Assembly (NCBI GenBank): GCA_028023455.1
Contig: JAQFVV010007204.1
Location: 1 to 64,000, forward strand
Origin: Epiperipatus broadwayi
Taxonomy: Eukaryota > Onychophora > Udeonychophora > Euonychophora > Peripatidae
Length of the DNA stretch: 64,000 nucleotides
Reading direction: 5' to 3'
Shown: in pieces, positions 44,539-57,336 of the stretch
Layout: each line of letters starts with the position of its first letter
How positions within the stretch are numbered: the stretch's first letter is position 1
Notes under the pieces: generated by a model
What the model saw: only the letters and a program-made list of their open reading frames with translations
What the model was told of the DNA's origin: nothing
Database searches by the model: none
Made by a program: the position numbers and the translations under genes

Positions 44539-45946
44539 CTAACATAACTTAAATATTAATTTTGCAGTTAAAAAGTATATTTTTACTTATTACTTATAGA
44601 ATAATATTTAACATCAGTTAAATTATCAAAAAAAACATCAGCTTTAATGATTAAGAATAAATATTTTTGAATAAATTAAAGCAATTAACCATGGGAATAA
44701 ATTTGAGAAACTACCTTAAAGTTAGGGAACAAAATTTAGAAACAAAAGACCTTTTATGCATAACATTTCAAAATTGTTTACAGTTAAGAGTAATCTCTAA
44801 AAAAAAAGAATTTTTTGGAGAATTTTCAGCAAAGTGTATTTTTTTTTTTAAGAAACTTTTGTTTAACATTTTAAAGTTGTAACTTGTTATAAGATGAATT
44901 AGCATTACTCACCAAAATATTTTATTTTATATTGCATTAGGTATGTATATGCATGCATATTATTATATATTTTTTATATTGTTAACAGATTGATACTGAT
45001 ATTTACTAGTAATGTAATTATTTAACTTTACACTTTTTCATATTCTAATGAAATACTCCAAAAACTTGAGTTTAGTCAAGCCACTATACAAAATAGTATT
45101 TTTAAATAAAATATATATATTTTAACTTCAAAGCTTGCTACAGCACACATGTTTTCTCTTATTATTGAAGCCATCTGCACAGAAAGGGATGGACAACATG
45201 ACTTAGTGCAGAGAGACCCAAGGTTCAATGACAAGAGGGAGTCTTGTGTCCCTTTATCAAAACCTTGGAACATCTTTTATAATTTACATTTATCATTGCA
45301 ATAATTTGAATACTTTATAAACTATATAATCAACACGCACCCAGAATTTTAGTTAACTAACTTTCACTATCATTTTGATGAGAAGTTTCCAAAAGATAAC
45401 TCATTGCTATTAAGTTAGTTTATATATAGTTGGTTTAAAAATACCTTTTCAAAGCAGCTTAACACAGTTCAAATTTTTGGAGCATATATTAATAAATGGA
45501 ATATTACTAGGACATTAAGCATAATGTGTGTTTTTGTCTATACATAAACATTAAAATAATTTTTTACTGTTTTTTTAATAAGTAGAATATTTTATATTAT
45601 TATATATCCATATGGGTTCATATATGTACATGGCTATTTAACTTTTATTTTAATTTCCATATCTCAAAATTATAGATAATGCTATTTATGTCATTTATTA
45701 TTTTTTAATCAGTTAGACAAAATGAGAAAGATTTATTTATGATTACAACATTTATCAGACCTATAGTCTAATTTTTATTGTTCTTATTCCAAATTAAAAA
45801 AAAGTATCTCCCATTGTTTTAAATTATTTCAATAGTTATTTAATAATAAAATACAATTAAGAATTATATATTTGTATTATCATTTGTTCACAGACACATT
45901 CCTTAGAGTCCTTCATTCTATGGTAGCTCTAAATAATAACAAGTTT

Positions 45947-45980
<34 letters not shown>

Positions 45981-46069
45981 TTGATGGAGCATACCAATAG
46001 CTCTAAACAAGCTTTGTTTCTATAAGTGTCGAAAGAGATAGAATTCAAAATCTCTATTATTATATATAT
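44492..46069. other. Non-coding right arm
   Basis: Mirrors 37,871-39,455. (TA)n at 44,492-44,535 and 45,951-45,977. Confidence 0.5.
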
Positions 46070-46598
46070 ATAACAAAATATGCTTGTGATGTGATGTAAT
46101 GTACAGAGGTTTGGGTAAAGCTCCATCTATTGATCATAAATGCAAGCGATAGCATGTTACGTGATTTATAACTTTTTTTTTGTTTTTCATAAATGTACCT
46201 TTAAAGGTTTTTGCAATGATATATATTGCAGAGGCTTTGACCATGTGATGAAACTGAACTGATATCAGACCCATATAGCTATCTAGTTTGTTAGGCTGAC
46301 TTTGAAGACATTACATGTCTGAAAAACTCATGCTTGCAAACTGATAGAAACTTGTTGCATAAACACTTGGAGTTAGTATTTAGATCTAGTTTCTGGCCCT
46401 ACCCTTCACTGATGATAGCAAATTAGCTTGAAATCAACTGATCTGAAGGTGGAGCTAACAAAAGAGATAGTTAATTCTGACTCTTTTGATGTTTATGTAA
46501 CAAAATACACTTGTATGGAGGTTTTGGTAAAGTTCCATCTATTGATCATAAATGCAAGCAATAGCAAGTTACAGTGATTTATAACTTGTTTTTGTTTT

Positions 46599-46605
<7 letters not shown>
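46070..46605 (+). repeat. Retrozyme-like repeat, family 2, right arm
   Basis: Direct repeats (CCATCTATTGATCATAAATG at about 46,121 and 46,531) are about 410 bp apart. The hammerhead lies between them on the plus strand. Confidence 0.75.
46403..46449 (+). ncRNA. Hammerhead ribozyme, family 2 (right-arm copy, best preserved)
   Basis: Stem I: CCTTCA (46403-46408) pairs with TGAAGG (46444-46449), six Watson-Crick pairs. Core CTGATGA (46409-46415). Stem II: AGC (417-419) with GCT (426-428), loop AAATTA, with a U·U mismatch at the base (416/429). Core GAAA (430-433). Stem III: ATC with GAT (433-435 / 440-442), loop AACT. Cleavage is predicted after C46443 (ATC). All invariant core bases are present in the right order, which is a type I (stem I open) hammerhead. 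The weak point is the non-canonical first pair of stem II. It probably serves to cut tandem transcripts into unit-length RNAs. Confidence 0.8.
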
Positions 46606-46646
<41 letters not shown>

Positions 46647-46984
46647 TATATATAATTAGAGAGAACTAAAACTAAGACTTTCAAAATCCCTACAGCTATC
46701 CACTTAACCTTATGTAACCAACACACATGACAACATGCATGTGAAAAAGATAATCAATTTTTAATATATATATTTTGCGTTTGACCTCTGATATACATAT
46801 TTTATGTTGGACCAACTGATGAGCATGAAATATGTATATTGAGGATCATTTATGTTTTTTACATGCATGTGGTCATGAGTATCCATAACATAAAATAGAA
46901 TGGTTAATAGTAGGGTGCTTGAAATTCTAAGTTCACAGCTTTTCTAATTACATTAAGTTTAATATATATATATATTTCTTATAC

Positions 46985-46987
46985 ACA

Positions 46988-47032
<45 letters not shown>

Positions 47033-48964
47033 TCTTCTCTTATCAACCATTATCAATCCACTCAGATAAGGTCTCTTATTTAATCCTTTTTATTTTACTT
47101 CTCTTCTCCACTCCCCCTACACATTTTCTTATTTCTCCTCCTCTTACATTTTCCCCTTCTATCTTTTAAAATCTCTTAATCATTTAAAATTTATTTCTCT
47201 ATTATCTCTTCCTTAATATTCCCACTCCACTTAATTTTTAATTTTTTTATATTAATTTTTTTCTATTATTTTTTTTTTTCACTACATTTTATTTTTGGTC
47301 ACATTTCCTTAGATTCTTCATTCTATGGTTAGCTCTAGGTCTTAGAATTCAATACAGTTTAGGGGCAACATATTTGACTCTTTTCAAACTTTGGGTGAAA
47401 CAAACACATATTCTTTTATATATTAAAAAAATTATATATTATTTAATATTTATTAATAATCTAAAATTATATTTAATTTTAATAATTTTATTTTATTTTA
47501 GGAAATATTAAAATTATTTATTTTTTAAATTTTTTTATATTTATTTTTTAACCTCACATTTCTATTGAAATTATTTAAAAAAAACTATTTAAATTAAATA
47601 TTATATTTTTATTTCCTTTATTCTTTTAATAAAATATTTTTAAATTTTAGATATTTATTATTATAAAATTATATATATATATATTATATCACTAGTTTGT
47701 ATTTACCAATAGCTCTAAACAAGATTAATTTATAATTATTGTTTTTATAATGTGTCCAATGCCATATCTACAAATCTTCAAATCTACTAACTTATATATA
47801 TCTATCTATATTCTATATATTAAGAGATTCTGATCGTTAAACATTTAAATATTTTTTGTTGGAAAATATTAAATATTTTTTAAAAATTTTTATAAAATAT
47901 AAATATTTTTTAATTATTAATATTTTATTTGATTTATTATTTTTTTATATTTTATTTTTTATTTTTTTTTTAAAATTTAAAATATATTATTATAAAATAT
48001 AAAATAAATATAATAAAATAAGACTTTTTTAATCTCCTACAGCTATCCACTTAACCTTATATCACCAACATCCCTTTTCAGCCGTTCATATTTGCAACTA
48101 ATATTTATATTTTATATTCTTTTTTTCTATATTTATTTAAAATTTTATTAATTTATTTTATATTTTATTTTTTTTAAAATTATTATTTATTAATTTTTAA
48201 TTAAATAAAATAATATAAAATTTAATTAATTTAAATTTTAAATTTTTAAACTAACACAAATTAACATATCATAAAAAAGGGAACAAAAACAATTTTAAAT
48301 ATAGTTTCTTATATTTTTTGTTTGACTATACTCTGGATTTACACATTTTATGTTAGACCCCTACTAATGATAATTACTTAATTTTTTTGAAATATGTATA
48401 GATAAAAAATTTATCCTGAGAAATAGATCATTTATGTTAAACTTTTAAATGCTTGTGGATCATGAACATCCTAATTAAATATATTTAACATCAAAAACAA
48501 AGAATGGCTAATAGTAGGGAGTCTCTTCAAATCCTCTAAGTTCACAGCTTTTCTAATTACCAACCAAATACCACAACTTTTTTTTTTTACCTTCTACTTA
48601 AATCCCCTAACAATTTAAAATATTTAAATATCTATAAAAATTATTTCCTTGAGAATTGGGGAACCATTTTTTATAAATCCCCTACCTCTCACAATATCTT
48701 TTTTTATAATATCTCTTTTTAATAACTTAAATAACACAAAACCACTTTAATATAAAGAAAAGAAAAAAGCCTCGCCCCCCACCCACCCCCTTGTGGGCCT
48801 GGGAAAGGAGGAAAAAAGAAAAAACCCCCGCCCCTTTAAAGACCCCCCGAGCAAGAGGGAGGGGCCCCCAGGAAGCAGAAGAGACAAGGCAAGAGAAGAC
48901 TAAGGGGGAAGAGGAACCAACGGACCAAAAACAAGGCAGCCGAGGCAGGCAGCCCCCGGGAGTT
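46985..48964. other. Anomalous, apparently corrupted right-arm segment
   Basis: It replaces the reverse complement of about 36.4-37.0 kb. Short islands of that sequence remain in the correct order (for example TAGATTCTTCATTCTATGG near 47,309, CAATAGCTCTAAACAAG near 47,708, CTACAGCTATCCACTTAACC near 48,037, TTCACAGCTTTTCTAATTAC near 48,540), separated by low-complexity A/T filler. A block of about 190 bp at 48,768-48,960 is strongly GC-rich, unlike anything else here. It may be poor consensus or a real rearrangement. Confidence 0.7.
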
Positions 48965-48978
48965 TAGTATATAATATA

Positions 48979-49058
<80 letters not shown>
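48965..49058. repeat. (TA)n microsatellite
   Basis: Long TA tract at the outer edge of the anomalous segment. Confidence 0.95.
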
Positions 49059-49061
<3 letters not shown>

Positions 49062-49459
49062 ATAATATGATAGTGGGAAAGGTTCTGGTCTCATTATGAC
49101 AAAATTGCAAAAGTGTGAAAGTAAAAAGCCTACACCACACATTTCCCTATGAATTTGGTAACCAAATTGTAATAGTATGTAGCAGAAAAGGAGAGAGGAT
49201 GATTAAACCCTGTATTATTTTTGATTACTTTCCAATGTTTTGACAAAATAGCATCTGCCATTATCAATATTAGATTTCAACCATTAGATCTCAAATAGTA
49301 ATGAGATTCATTGTGAGGTAAAGAATAAGATTAAGTGTTAAATAGTTGAGCATTCAGTATATAAGGATTAATAAAATGTTTATTGTTTTCAGTTTTACTA
49401 TGAATTGATTTCAAGTTTCTATTAGAAGGAAGAGATAAAATAAGTGTTACTCCTCAAGG

Positions 49460-49690
49460 CTGGAATGCATCATGCTTCATCAGATTTATTTAAACCAATT
49501 GGTCTCTTTAATATTTCAATTGCCTGCCTCATTGTTCTTATATCACATTTTTTCCAAATTAGTAAGTATTTTAGCATTACCCAAATCAGTTTTGTGACCA
49601 AGCTCTACAAAATGTGATGCAAAAGCTGGTGTATTTAATTTTTGATTGAAAGTATTTTTATGTTCCTTAATACTGACATTAATTATGTTT
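49460..49690 (-). pseudogene. PLE endonuclease relic (right arm)
   Basis: Inverted copy of the relic at 35,735-35,957, with the same KEHKNTF and GHKTDLGNAKIL segments on the minus strand. Confidence 0.65.
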
Positions 49691-49824
49691 ACTTGATTGA
49701 CTTACATATCTTTCCTATCACTGCAAACATGGAATTTTGTAAATATCATGCTATTCCAAAAGTACTCTGCATTTAGGTTTATGAAAAAATCATTTTTTTT
49801 TGCTAGTGGAAAAAGTAGTTTTTA

Positions 49825-49865
<41 letters not shown>

Positions 49866-50083
49866 TCACTGAAAGCAGTTGCCATGACAACAGATTGTGA
49901 TTGTTGATTGTTATTGGTATTCCTCTGGTTTAAGTGTTGACTGCTTTCAATGAATTTACATTTATTGACCTAACTAGCCTTGAACTTTATTAGATTGGAA
50001 GATATAAACAATAAATGCCATAGTTATGTTGTCTAAGTTAACAAACTTGTAATAATATATAAAAAGACATTTCTAGCACTTGT

Positions 50084-50195
50084 TTATCTGTATATACATG
50101 AGTACTTACACTTAGTGGGAGTTAAACAAAAGTTATCATTGATGTAAAATACTTTGTGTGGGAGAACTTGCAGTTTGATAGAACATCTTTTGGAT
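50084..50195 (-). CDS. Last exon, second gene copy
   Basis: Stop codon at 50086-50084; acceptor just above 50195. Codes for exactly the same tail as the plus-strand copy. Confidence 0.55.
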
Positions 50196-50670
50196 CTAAT
50201 GAGAAGGGGAAAATATAAGAGAATTATGTAATTGCCTTGTCTTTCATTAATTGTTTTCAATATTATATCTATTTTTTAAACAAATCCGAATTCAATCATT
50301 GCTACATATTAAACATTAATATATTAAATCCTGCCATATACAAAATTACACACATAATATCATACATCTATGCTCATTACATAATAAATATAATAAAACT
50401 CTATTAGATTTTTTAATTACTATTTGTCAGAAAGCTTGCAAAGGATAATTTATTCAGGCAAATCTTTACCATACTACTATTGAATGATGACCAAGGCAAT
50501 CCCTTAAACTTCTTTAAGATGTCCTTCATCATATAAAAGAACGCCATCAGTGAATTTAATAAAATTATTAAATCACTTTTACATCCATGTGTTAACTTAT
50601 ATATGTTAAATAATAAATAAATATAAGATATATTTTAAAATAAAAAAAAACGTTTTGTTAACTAATGCAC

Positions 50671-50703
<33 letters not shown>

Positions 50704-53700
50704 ATGTGTGTGTGGGTAATAATATTATGATTCGATGTCTGTATTTTTAAAGCATTATACGTAATTATATAACTGAATATTTGTAAATACAGTAACTTAA
50801 TAATTAAAAAAATATTTTATCCACTTAGGAGCACTTTCGATTATCCCAGTAATCTGTGTCAACTAAAGCTTTGAAATGCTAACTTTCCCACAATTCTGTG
50901 ATCTTAATGTTTGCTTCTTGCCTGTTAATTAAGTCATGTTTATATTTGTATATAAGCATAGCTTCCTTTATTTTTCTTTTATTGTTATTTTTTTCAATTT
51001 GCAATATTTTTACACTGTTAAAATTGAAATCAAAACCATAATACATGATTTATTATGGTCGTAAAAAACAGATGCTGAAATATTATTATCTACTATGCAA
51101 TTTTGTTTCGATTTCGGAACACATTTTAATAATTGCAAGTGTTCATTAGTTCTTTTTTCCAACATACATCTAGATTCACCTATTTATCCATCACCACACC
51201 TACATATCCATTTATAAATGACACAATTTTTATTTATAAATGAAATTTTATCTTTGGAATTATTTATTAATTTGTTTAATGTAGGAGGTGTGTAAAATGC
51301 AACATCACATATATCTTTATAAATTTTCCTTATAAACTTTACTTAATAATTTGAAATATATGGGACTGATATCCATATTTTTTTATTAGCAGGAGAATCA
51401 ATATTATTATTACAATTTTTATTTTTATATTTTGTATTAAAATCTATAATAACATTATATATGTGATTATAACTGTAGCCAACATTTAACAATTCATTCG
51501 AATATATTTTAATATTTTTGCCTTTATCTGATGAATATTTGCAAAGTCTATAATTTCTAAATAAGAAGGACTTCAAACCTGCCATTTTGTGTGACATTGG
51601 CATTTTTGATTTATATGGAATATAACCTCTTTTTACTATTGGTTTAATGGTCATACACTAATCCAGCATGCATTGACTTCTAGTTATTTTAAGATCAAGA
51701 AACTGAACACACATTAAATCTTCATCTGTTTTTATCCATCTTGGGCCTTTCAAACAATTTAATTCCATAAATAACTCATTAATTGTATTTTATTTATCAC
51801 ATACAAAAACATCATCAACATATCGATAATATGCAGTAATATTTTTTTGATAATATTACTTTTTCAAATTATTTTTTTCATATGTAGAAATTATAAAATT
51901 ACATATTTGAGCAACAGTAGGTAATCCCATGGGCCATCCATTACACATTTTATAAAAATCCTTATTAAAAACTGCTTTTATTGATAAAAATATTTATGCA
52001 GTTTTTAATAAGGATTTTTATAAAATGTGTAATGGATGGCCCATGGGATTACCTACTGATGCTCAAATATGTACTTTTATAATTTCTACATATGAAGAAA
52101 ATATTTTGAAAAAGGAATATTATCAAAAAATATTACTGCATATTATCGATATGTTGATGATGTTTTTGTATGTGGTAAACCAAATACAATTAATGAGTTA
52201 TTTAAGGAATTAAATCGTTTGAAAGGCCTAAGATGGATAAAAACAGATAAAGATTTAAAGTGCATTCAGTTTCTTGATCTTAAAATAACTATAAATCAAT
52301 GCATGCTGGATTACTGTATGGCCATTAAACAATAGTAAAAAGAGGTTATATTCCATATAAATCAAAAGTGCCAATGTCACACAAAATGGCAGGTTTGAAG
52401 TTCTTCTTATTTAGAAATAATAGTCTTTGCAAATATTCATCAGATAAAGACAAAAATATTGAAATATATTCGAATGAATTGTTAAATGTTGCTACATTTA
52501 TAATCACATATATAATGTTATTAGATATTTTAATACAAAATATAAAAATAAAAATTTTAATAATAATATTGATTCTCCTGCTAATAAAAAAATATGGATA
52601 TCAATCCCATATATTTCAAATTATCAAGTAAAGTTTATAAGGATATTTATAAAGATATATGTGACATTGCATTTTACACACCTTCTACATTAAACAAATT
52701 AATAAATAACTCCAAAGATAAAACCTCATTTATAAATAAAAATTGTGTCATTTATAAATGGATATGTAGGTGTAGCAATGGATATATAGGTGAATCTAGA
52801 TGTACGTTGGAAAAAAGAACTAAAGAACACTTGCTATTATTAAAACGTGTTCAGAAATCGAAACAAAATTGCATAGTAGATAATAATGTTTCAGCATCTG
52901 CTTTTTATGACCATAATAAATCATATATTTATGGTTTTGACTTCAATTTTAACAGTGTAAAAATCTTGCAAATTGAAAAAAATAACATTAAAAGAAAAAT
53001 AAAGGAAGCTATACTAATATACAAATATAAACATTAGTTAATTAATAGTCAAGCAGCAAACGTTAAGATCAAGGAATTGTGGGAAAGTTAGCATTTCAAA
53101 GCTTTAGTTGACACAGATTACTGGGATAATCAAAAGCGTTCCTAAGTGGATAAAATATTTTTTAATTATTAAGTTACTATATTTACAAATATTCAGATAT
53201 ATATATAAACCATAATTTTGGTCATTAGATATAATTTTAAATAGAAGTGTGAGCATTCATAAATTAATAGCTCTGATTTTTTTTAGGATCTTTGTGACCA
53301 AGCTGAATAAATTATTGGGGATCAAAGTAATTAATTCTTGGATATCTTAGCTTTATTTAAAATGGCATAGAAAAATTACAATTAGATTCAAAAAAATATA
53401 TATATTGTTTTTTAATGCCTTAGCCATCAAATGAAATAAATGCAAGCATTTTTTTAAAAAAAAAAGATATACACCACCCCCTTCCTTATAGCATTTGGAT
53501 ATTTGGCAACTAACTTATCTTTAACAACATTATTTCATTTCAGTTATTTTAACTGACCTATTATAATCAGGAAATCATAATCAAATTTAAAAACTGAGCA
53601 AATGTTATATTTCCAGTGTTTGAAAGTAAATTTACAAAATTTGAAGAATATCAGTAAAAACTGTTCATAAGATTTTTAATTTTATTAATGCAATGTTTTA

Positions 53701-55707
53701 AATAAGGAAATTTTACATTGACAGTCCAATGGAAAATTAAGATTTCTTCTTCGTTGCTTCATTTTTTCTATTTTAATTAAATGTAAACTTCCGTAAAATA
53801 TCTTCTTAAAATTAAATTAAAGTAAATACAGTTCACCTATTGGTATGAAGTAAAACTTATCAAAATAATTTGAATGCAGTTTGAAATAATGCCCACCAAA
53901 ACTCTTATGCTAAACAACTCCTAAATATTGTATTAACATTGAAACCAAACACATATTTAAAAATTAAAAAAAAAGACCATTGTTAGATGTAGGATAAAAA
54001 TAGACCTTAAACCAATCCAAGTTTTACATCAAATTGAAACATTTTAATAATTTCAAAAGTGACCATGATCAATGATGGACTTTTATTTTCTTTGCACTTT
54101 TAATCAACCAATCATTCTCATATATTTTGGACAAATGTTGAACTTCTGCTTTTATATATATATGAAAAACAAAAAACACAAGTTAAATACTTGCATACTC
54201 TTGTATTTATGACAATAGATGGCGTTATACCAAAAACACCTTCAAGCGTTTGTTTACATAAACGTCAGAGCGAGTATTTCACTCTGACGTTTATGTAAAC
54301 AAACGCTTGAAGGTGTTTTTGGTATACCGCCATCTATTGTCATATATATATATATTATGAAATTCACCGTTCAAATAATTATTATTCCAAGCAAAAAAAT
54401 GTCATAGTTTTTTTTAGTAAAATTAATAATAAGAGAACTTTGTCAGAGGTGCAATCAGGATGCTTCTTTATAGAGAACAAAAATAATATATTTGTTGTAA
54501 CCATAGCGCCCTCTTTAAATGAATTTTATGCTTTAATAATTTTAGATTTTTTAAATGAAAAATTGAAATTTTAAAATTGTTTTGCTGGTAAAGGTAACAG
54601 ATACTTCTAAAAACCGACCTTATTTGTTATATATATAAAGACCAACATGCTATTTAATACAATAATTAATTATATAATCTATGACTATTTGGGCAGTTTT
54701 CATACCAGGGACATTTTTATGTTTTATCCAATTCAGTTTTTTTTTTTTTCATATGTCATAGCATCGGCCAGGACGCGAACCCACAACCGTCTGCAACCAA
54801 CTACTTGCTTGCAAGATGACTGTGATGATCTTTCAGCTAACAACATAATCCAATTCAGTTTTATTTAATGTTTTTAAGAATTTCATACATGCCAATAATA
54901 GGATTTATTTTCTCTTCTATATACTTACACCTTCAATCCCTAGTTATTTGTTTTTAAATATAGTTTATGTAATTATATGGGTGTTTGTTAGCCTCTGTAA
55001 TGTACTTTAATTAAATATTCATGTCCCATTGCCATAATAAAGAACAATTAAAACATATTCTTTTTTTAGAAAGAGCATTTAGTATCTTTCCTTGAAATAT
55101 TAAATTATTTCTTTGCACTTCATCTATGTTTAATTTTTCATTAATTTCATTCTCTTTGTTTTTTCTCTATTAGGAAAGTTTCACGATATATTTACTGTGA
55201 ACTTCTGTCAAGATCTTCATGTTTGTATAATCTCGTTAACATTAATCTTTTTACATTTTCAGAACTATTGTTTTAATTTTTGTCTACTAGTCCTCATAAC
55301 ATTTCTAATTTTTCTGGCTATTTTTTTTTTTAAAACAAACGACAAATTAATCATGATGAGTTAGGAAATTTTCATTTATTTTTAAACTTATTTATTATTC
55401 GTTTTTGTTTTAATCCATAAAATAACTATAAAAATCTTAAGGAAAATGGGGTTATCTTAATTAAAATTTTATCAAAAAAATTGAGTTATCAAATTAACTA
55501 AATATTTTTAAAGATATGGATATGAAAATATTGTGTTTAAAAAATAAAAATATACGTATACCTAGAAAGAGAATAGAAGAGAAATAACTAAATAATTAGA
55601 TTCCTACATATGTATTACTATGCAATAGTAATTTTATTCAATCGTATTAGTAACAGCAAATTAAAAAAAAAATAATACTTACTTGTTTTGTTCATAATTA
55701 TAACGAC
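50084..55707 (-). CDS. Partial second copy of the membrane-protein gene (3' exons only)
   Basis: Exons at 55683-55707 and 50084-50195 on the minus strand are inverted copies of 29632-29656 and 35252-35363. The last exon is identical over 112 bases and the microexon has one silent change. Acceptors (TTTTTCAG, TCTCATTAG) and the GTAAGT donor are intact. The transmembrane exon would lie about 1.9 kb beyond the window if the arm continues that far. The two copies would then be convergent, about 14.7 kb apart. It may be a true paralog or an incomplete duplicate. Confidence 0.55.
50940..51975 (-). pseudogene. PLE RT/GIY-YIG fragment, minus half (right arm)
   Basis: The open piece 51343-51654 carries YIPYKSKMPMSHKMAGLK and the linker. 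The YVDD and GIY-YIG parts lie in other frames. Defects differ in part from the left-arm copy. Confidence 0.75.
51978..53037 (+). pseudogene. PLE RT/GIY-YIG fragment, plus half (right arm)
   Basis: Pieces at 52025-52213 (CNGWPMGLPTDAQICTFIIS), 52368-52631 (MSHKM region) and 52594-53037 (VIYKWICRCSNGYIGESR, LEKRTKEH, a complete GIY-YIG core with better conservation than in the left arm). Frameshifts near 52,130 and 52,490-52,600. Confidence 0.8.
53199..54208. other. Right-arm intron sequence
   Basis: Mirrors 31,128-32,146. Nothing recognised. Confidence 0.5.
54209..54343. repeat. 135-bp palindrome (right arm)
   Basis: Same length and ends as 30,993-31,127. The asymmetric centre is in the opposite orientation, as expected for the inverted arm. 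Confidence 0.9.
54726..54862 (-). mobile_element. tRNA-derived SINE (right arm)
   Basis: Element at 54,741-54,847 with a perfect 15-bp duplication ATCCAATTCAGTTTT on both sides. Minus-strand copy of the SINE at 30,492-30,596. Confidence 0.9.
55683..55707 (-). CDS. Microexon, second gene copy
   Basis: Identical peptide to the plus-strand microexon, with both splice sites intact. Confidence 0.6.
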
Positions 55708-57304
55708 CTGAAAAATTAAAAAAATAAATATTATTATTGATGACAGCATCTCAACCTTGCTATTAACTTTTCATAATGTTAAGACATAAAAATATAATAT
55801 GTGTGTGAACTTAGTGGTAGCTATCAGCATTATGTTTAGTATTTTGTGGGAATTTATGTTTAATGTCTTAAAATAAAATTAAATATATAAATAAATATCT
55901 AGCCTATTCTATTTTATAATATTTTTTTTAAAAAACTTCTTTTGAAATTACTAAAGAGAGCCTTCTATCATCATACTTTTGTTACTGAAACTTTAAAATG
56001 CATGTCTCTGCAGCTATTTGTTTATTCTTCAGTTCTTGATGTATTTGAAGGTAAAAAGTGGAACTAAAGTAAATATTGATTTATTTTTTTAAAAGTCCCA
56101 CAAGATATCACTATTCTAAAGACAGTGTAATAAAAAGTACTTTAGTTTTAGAAATGATATGTTTGCCTTTGATCAATAATTTTAATTACATCTTTCACTG
56201 GAAGCATAGATTTTTTATTTATTTGCTGGCTGACATGTTATCTTAATATACATATTTTTAAACTAAAAATTAATAAGAACTATTATGCTACTAAACAAAT
56301 AAAATTTAATAATCTAATGTTGAATGCAAACAAAACATAAAAGTTAACATATTTTATTGAACAAACTATATAAATAAAGACACAGAGGCTATATTCTCTA
56401 TACAGTAGTGCCACTCAGTCCAAACCAGAATGGTGATCATGTGATGTTTAGTGGTATCTAAATAAAGCTTAATTAAATGTACTTTCTTATTACCAATTAC
56501 TAATATATTTAAACAATGAAATATTAAAAATTAAATACATTTAGTAAAATATGTGTTAACACTAAGTTACATTTTAAAATAATGATGATCGACTGGGTAT
56601 GATTCTAAAAATATGGTGATATATGCATTTTAAAAATCCTTCTCTACAATCAGAAGTAATATAAAAATAAAAATAGCTACATGATTTTAAAAAATATATA
56701 GCAGAGATATGAATAGAAAATCATAAATTGTAAATACTGAAAAAACTTTGATATTTTTATTCTGCATTGTATTAAAAAAAGTAACGTTATATAATAATTT
56801 TAAAAAAACAAAGCTCATAACAAAGATGAGTTGCCATATTGTTTTTTCAAAACACTGTTTTACTCGAGTAGTTTAAAAAGAAGTTATAACATTCCAATGA
56901 AATGATTTTACAATGTAAATGATAAAATTTCATAGGTTTCAACTTGCCACTGAAGCCCTGGAAAATATATATCTATTCCATTACCATGCTTTATTTATAA
57001 ATAAGCTTTTTATATCAGAGAAAAGTACACCTAAGCAATTATTTAAATTAGAAAAGTACTATTTATGTCAGCAAAAAGCTAATTAAATTGAAATTAAATG
57101 CTAAAATTCTATAACTTCAAAAACTAACAAATATCAATTCGAAATTTAGAAAAAAATCATTGTCTAATTTGCTCAGGAATATCTGTGATCATAAGGTTTT
57201 TAAATGCAATATAATTTTATTAAAATATTCTATCATAATATTTAAAAAAAGAATATTTCGTTTCTATTAACAGTCAAAAATTTAACATCATAAAATCTTT
57301 ACAG

Positions 57305-57336
<32 letters not shown>

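Larger units (their letters stand above)
50769..53198. repeat. PLE palindrome (right arm)
   Basis: Counterpart of 32,147-34,680, but 2,430 bp long; about 100 bp around the symmetry centre are missing. The centre is near 51,980, where AAAAACTGC and GCAGTTTTT are separated by only about 27 bp. Confidence 0.88.
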
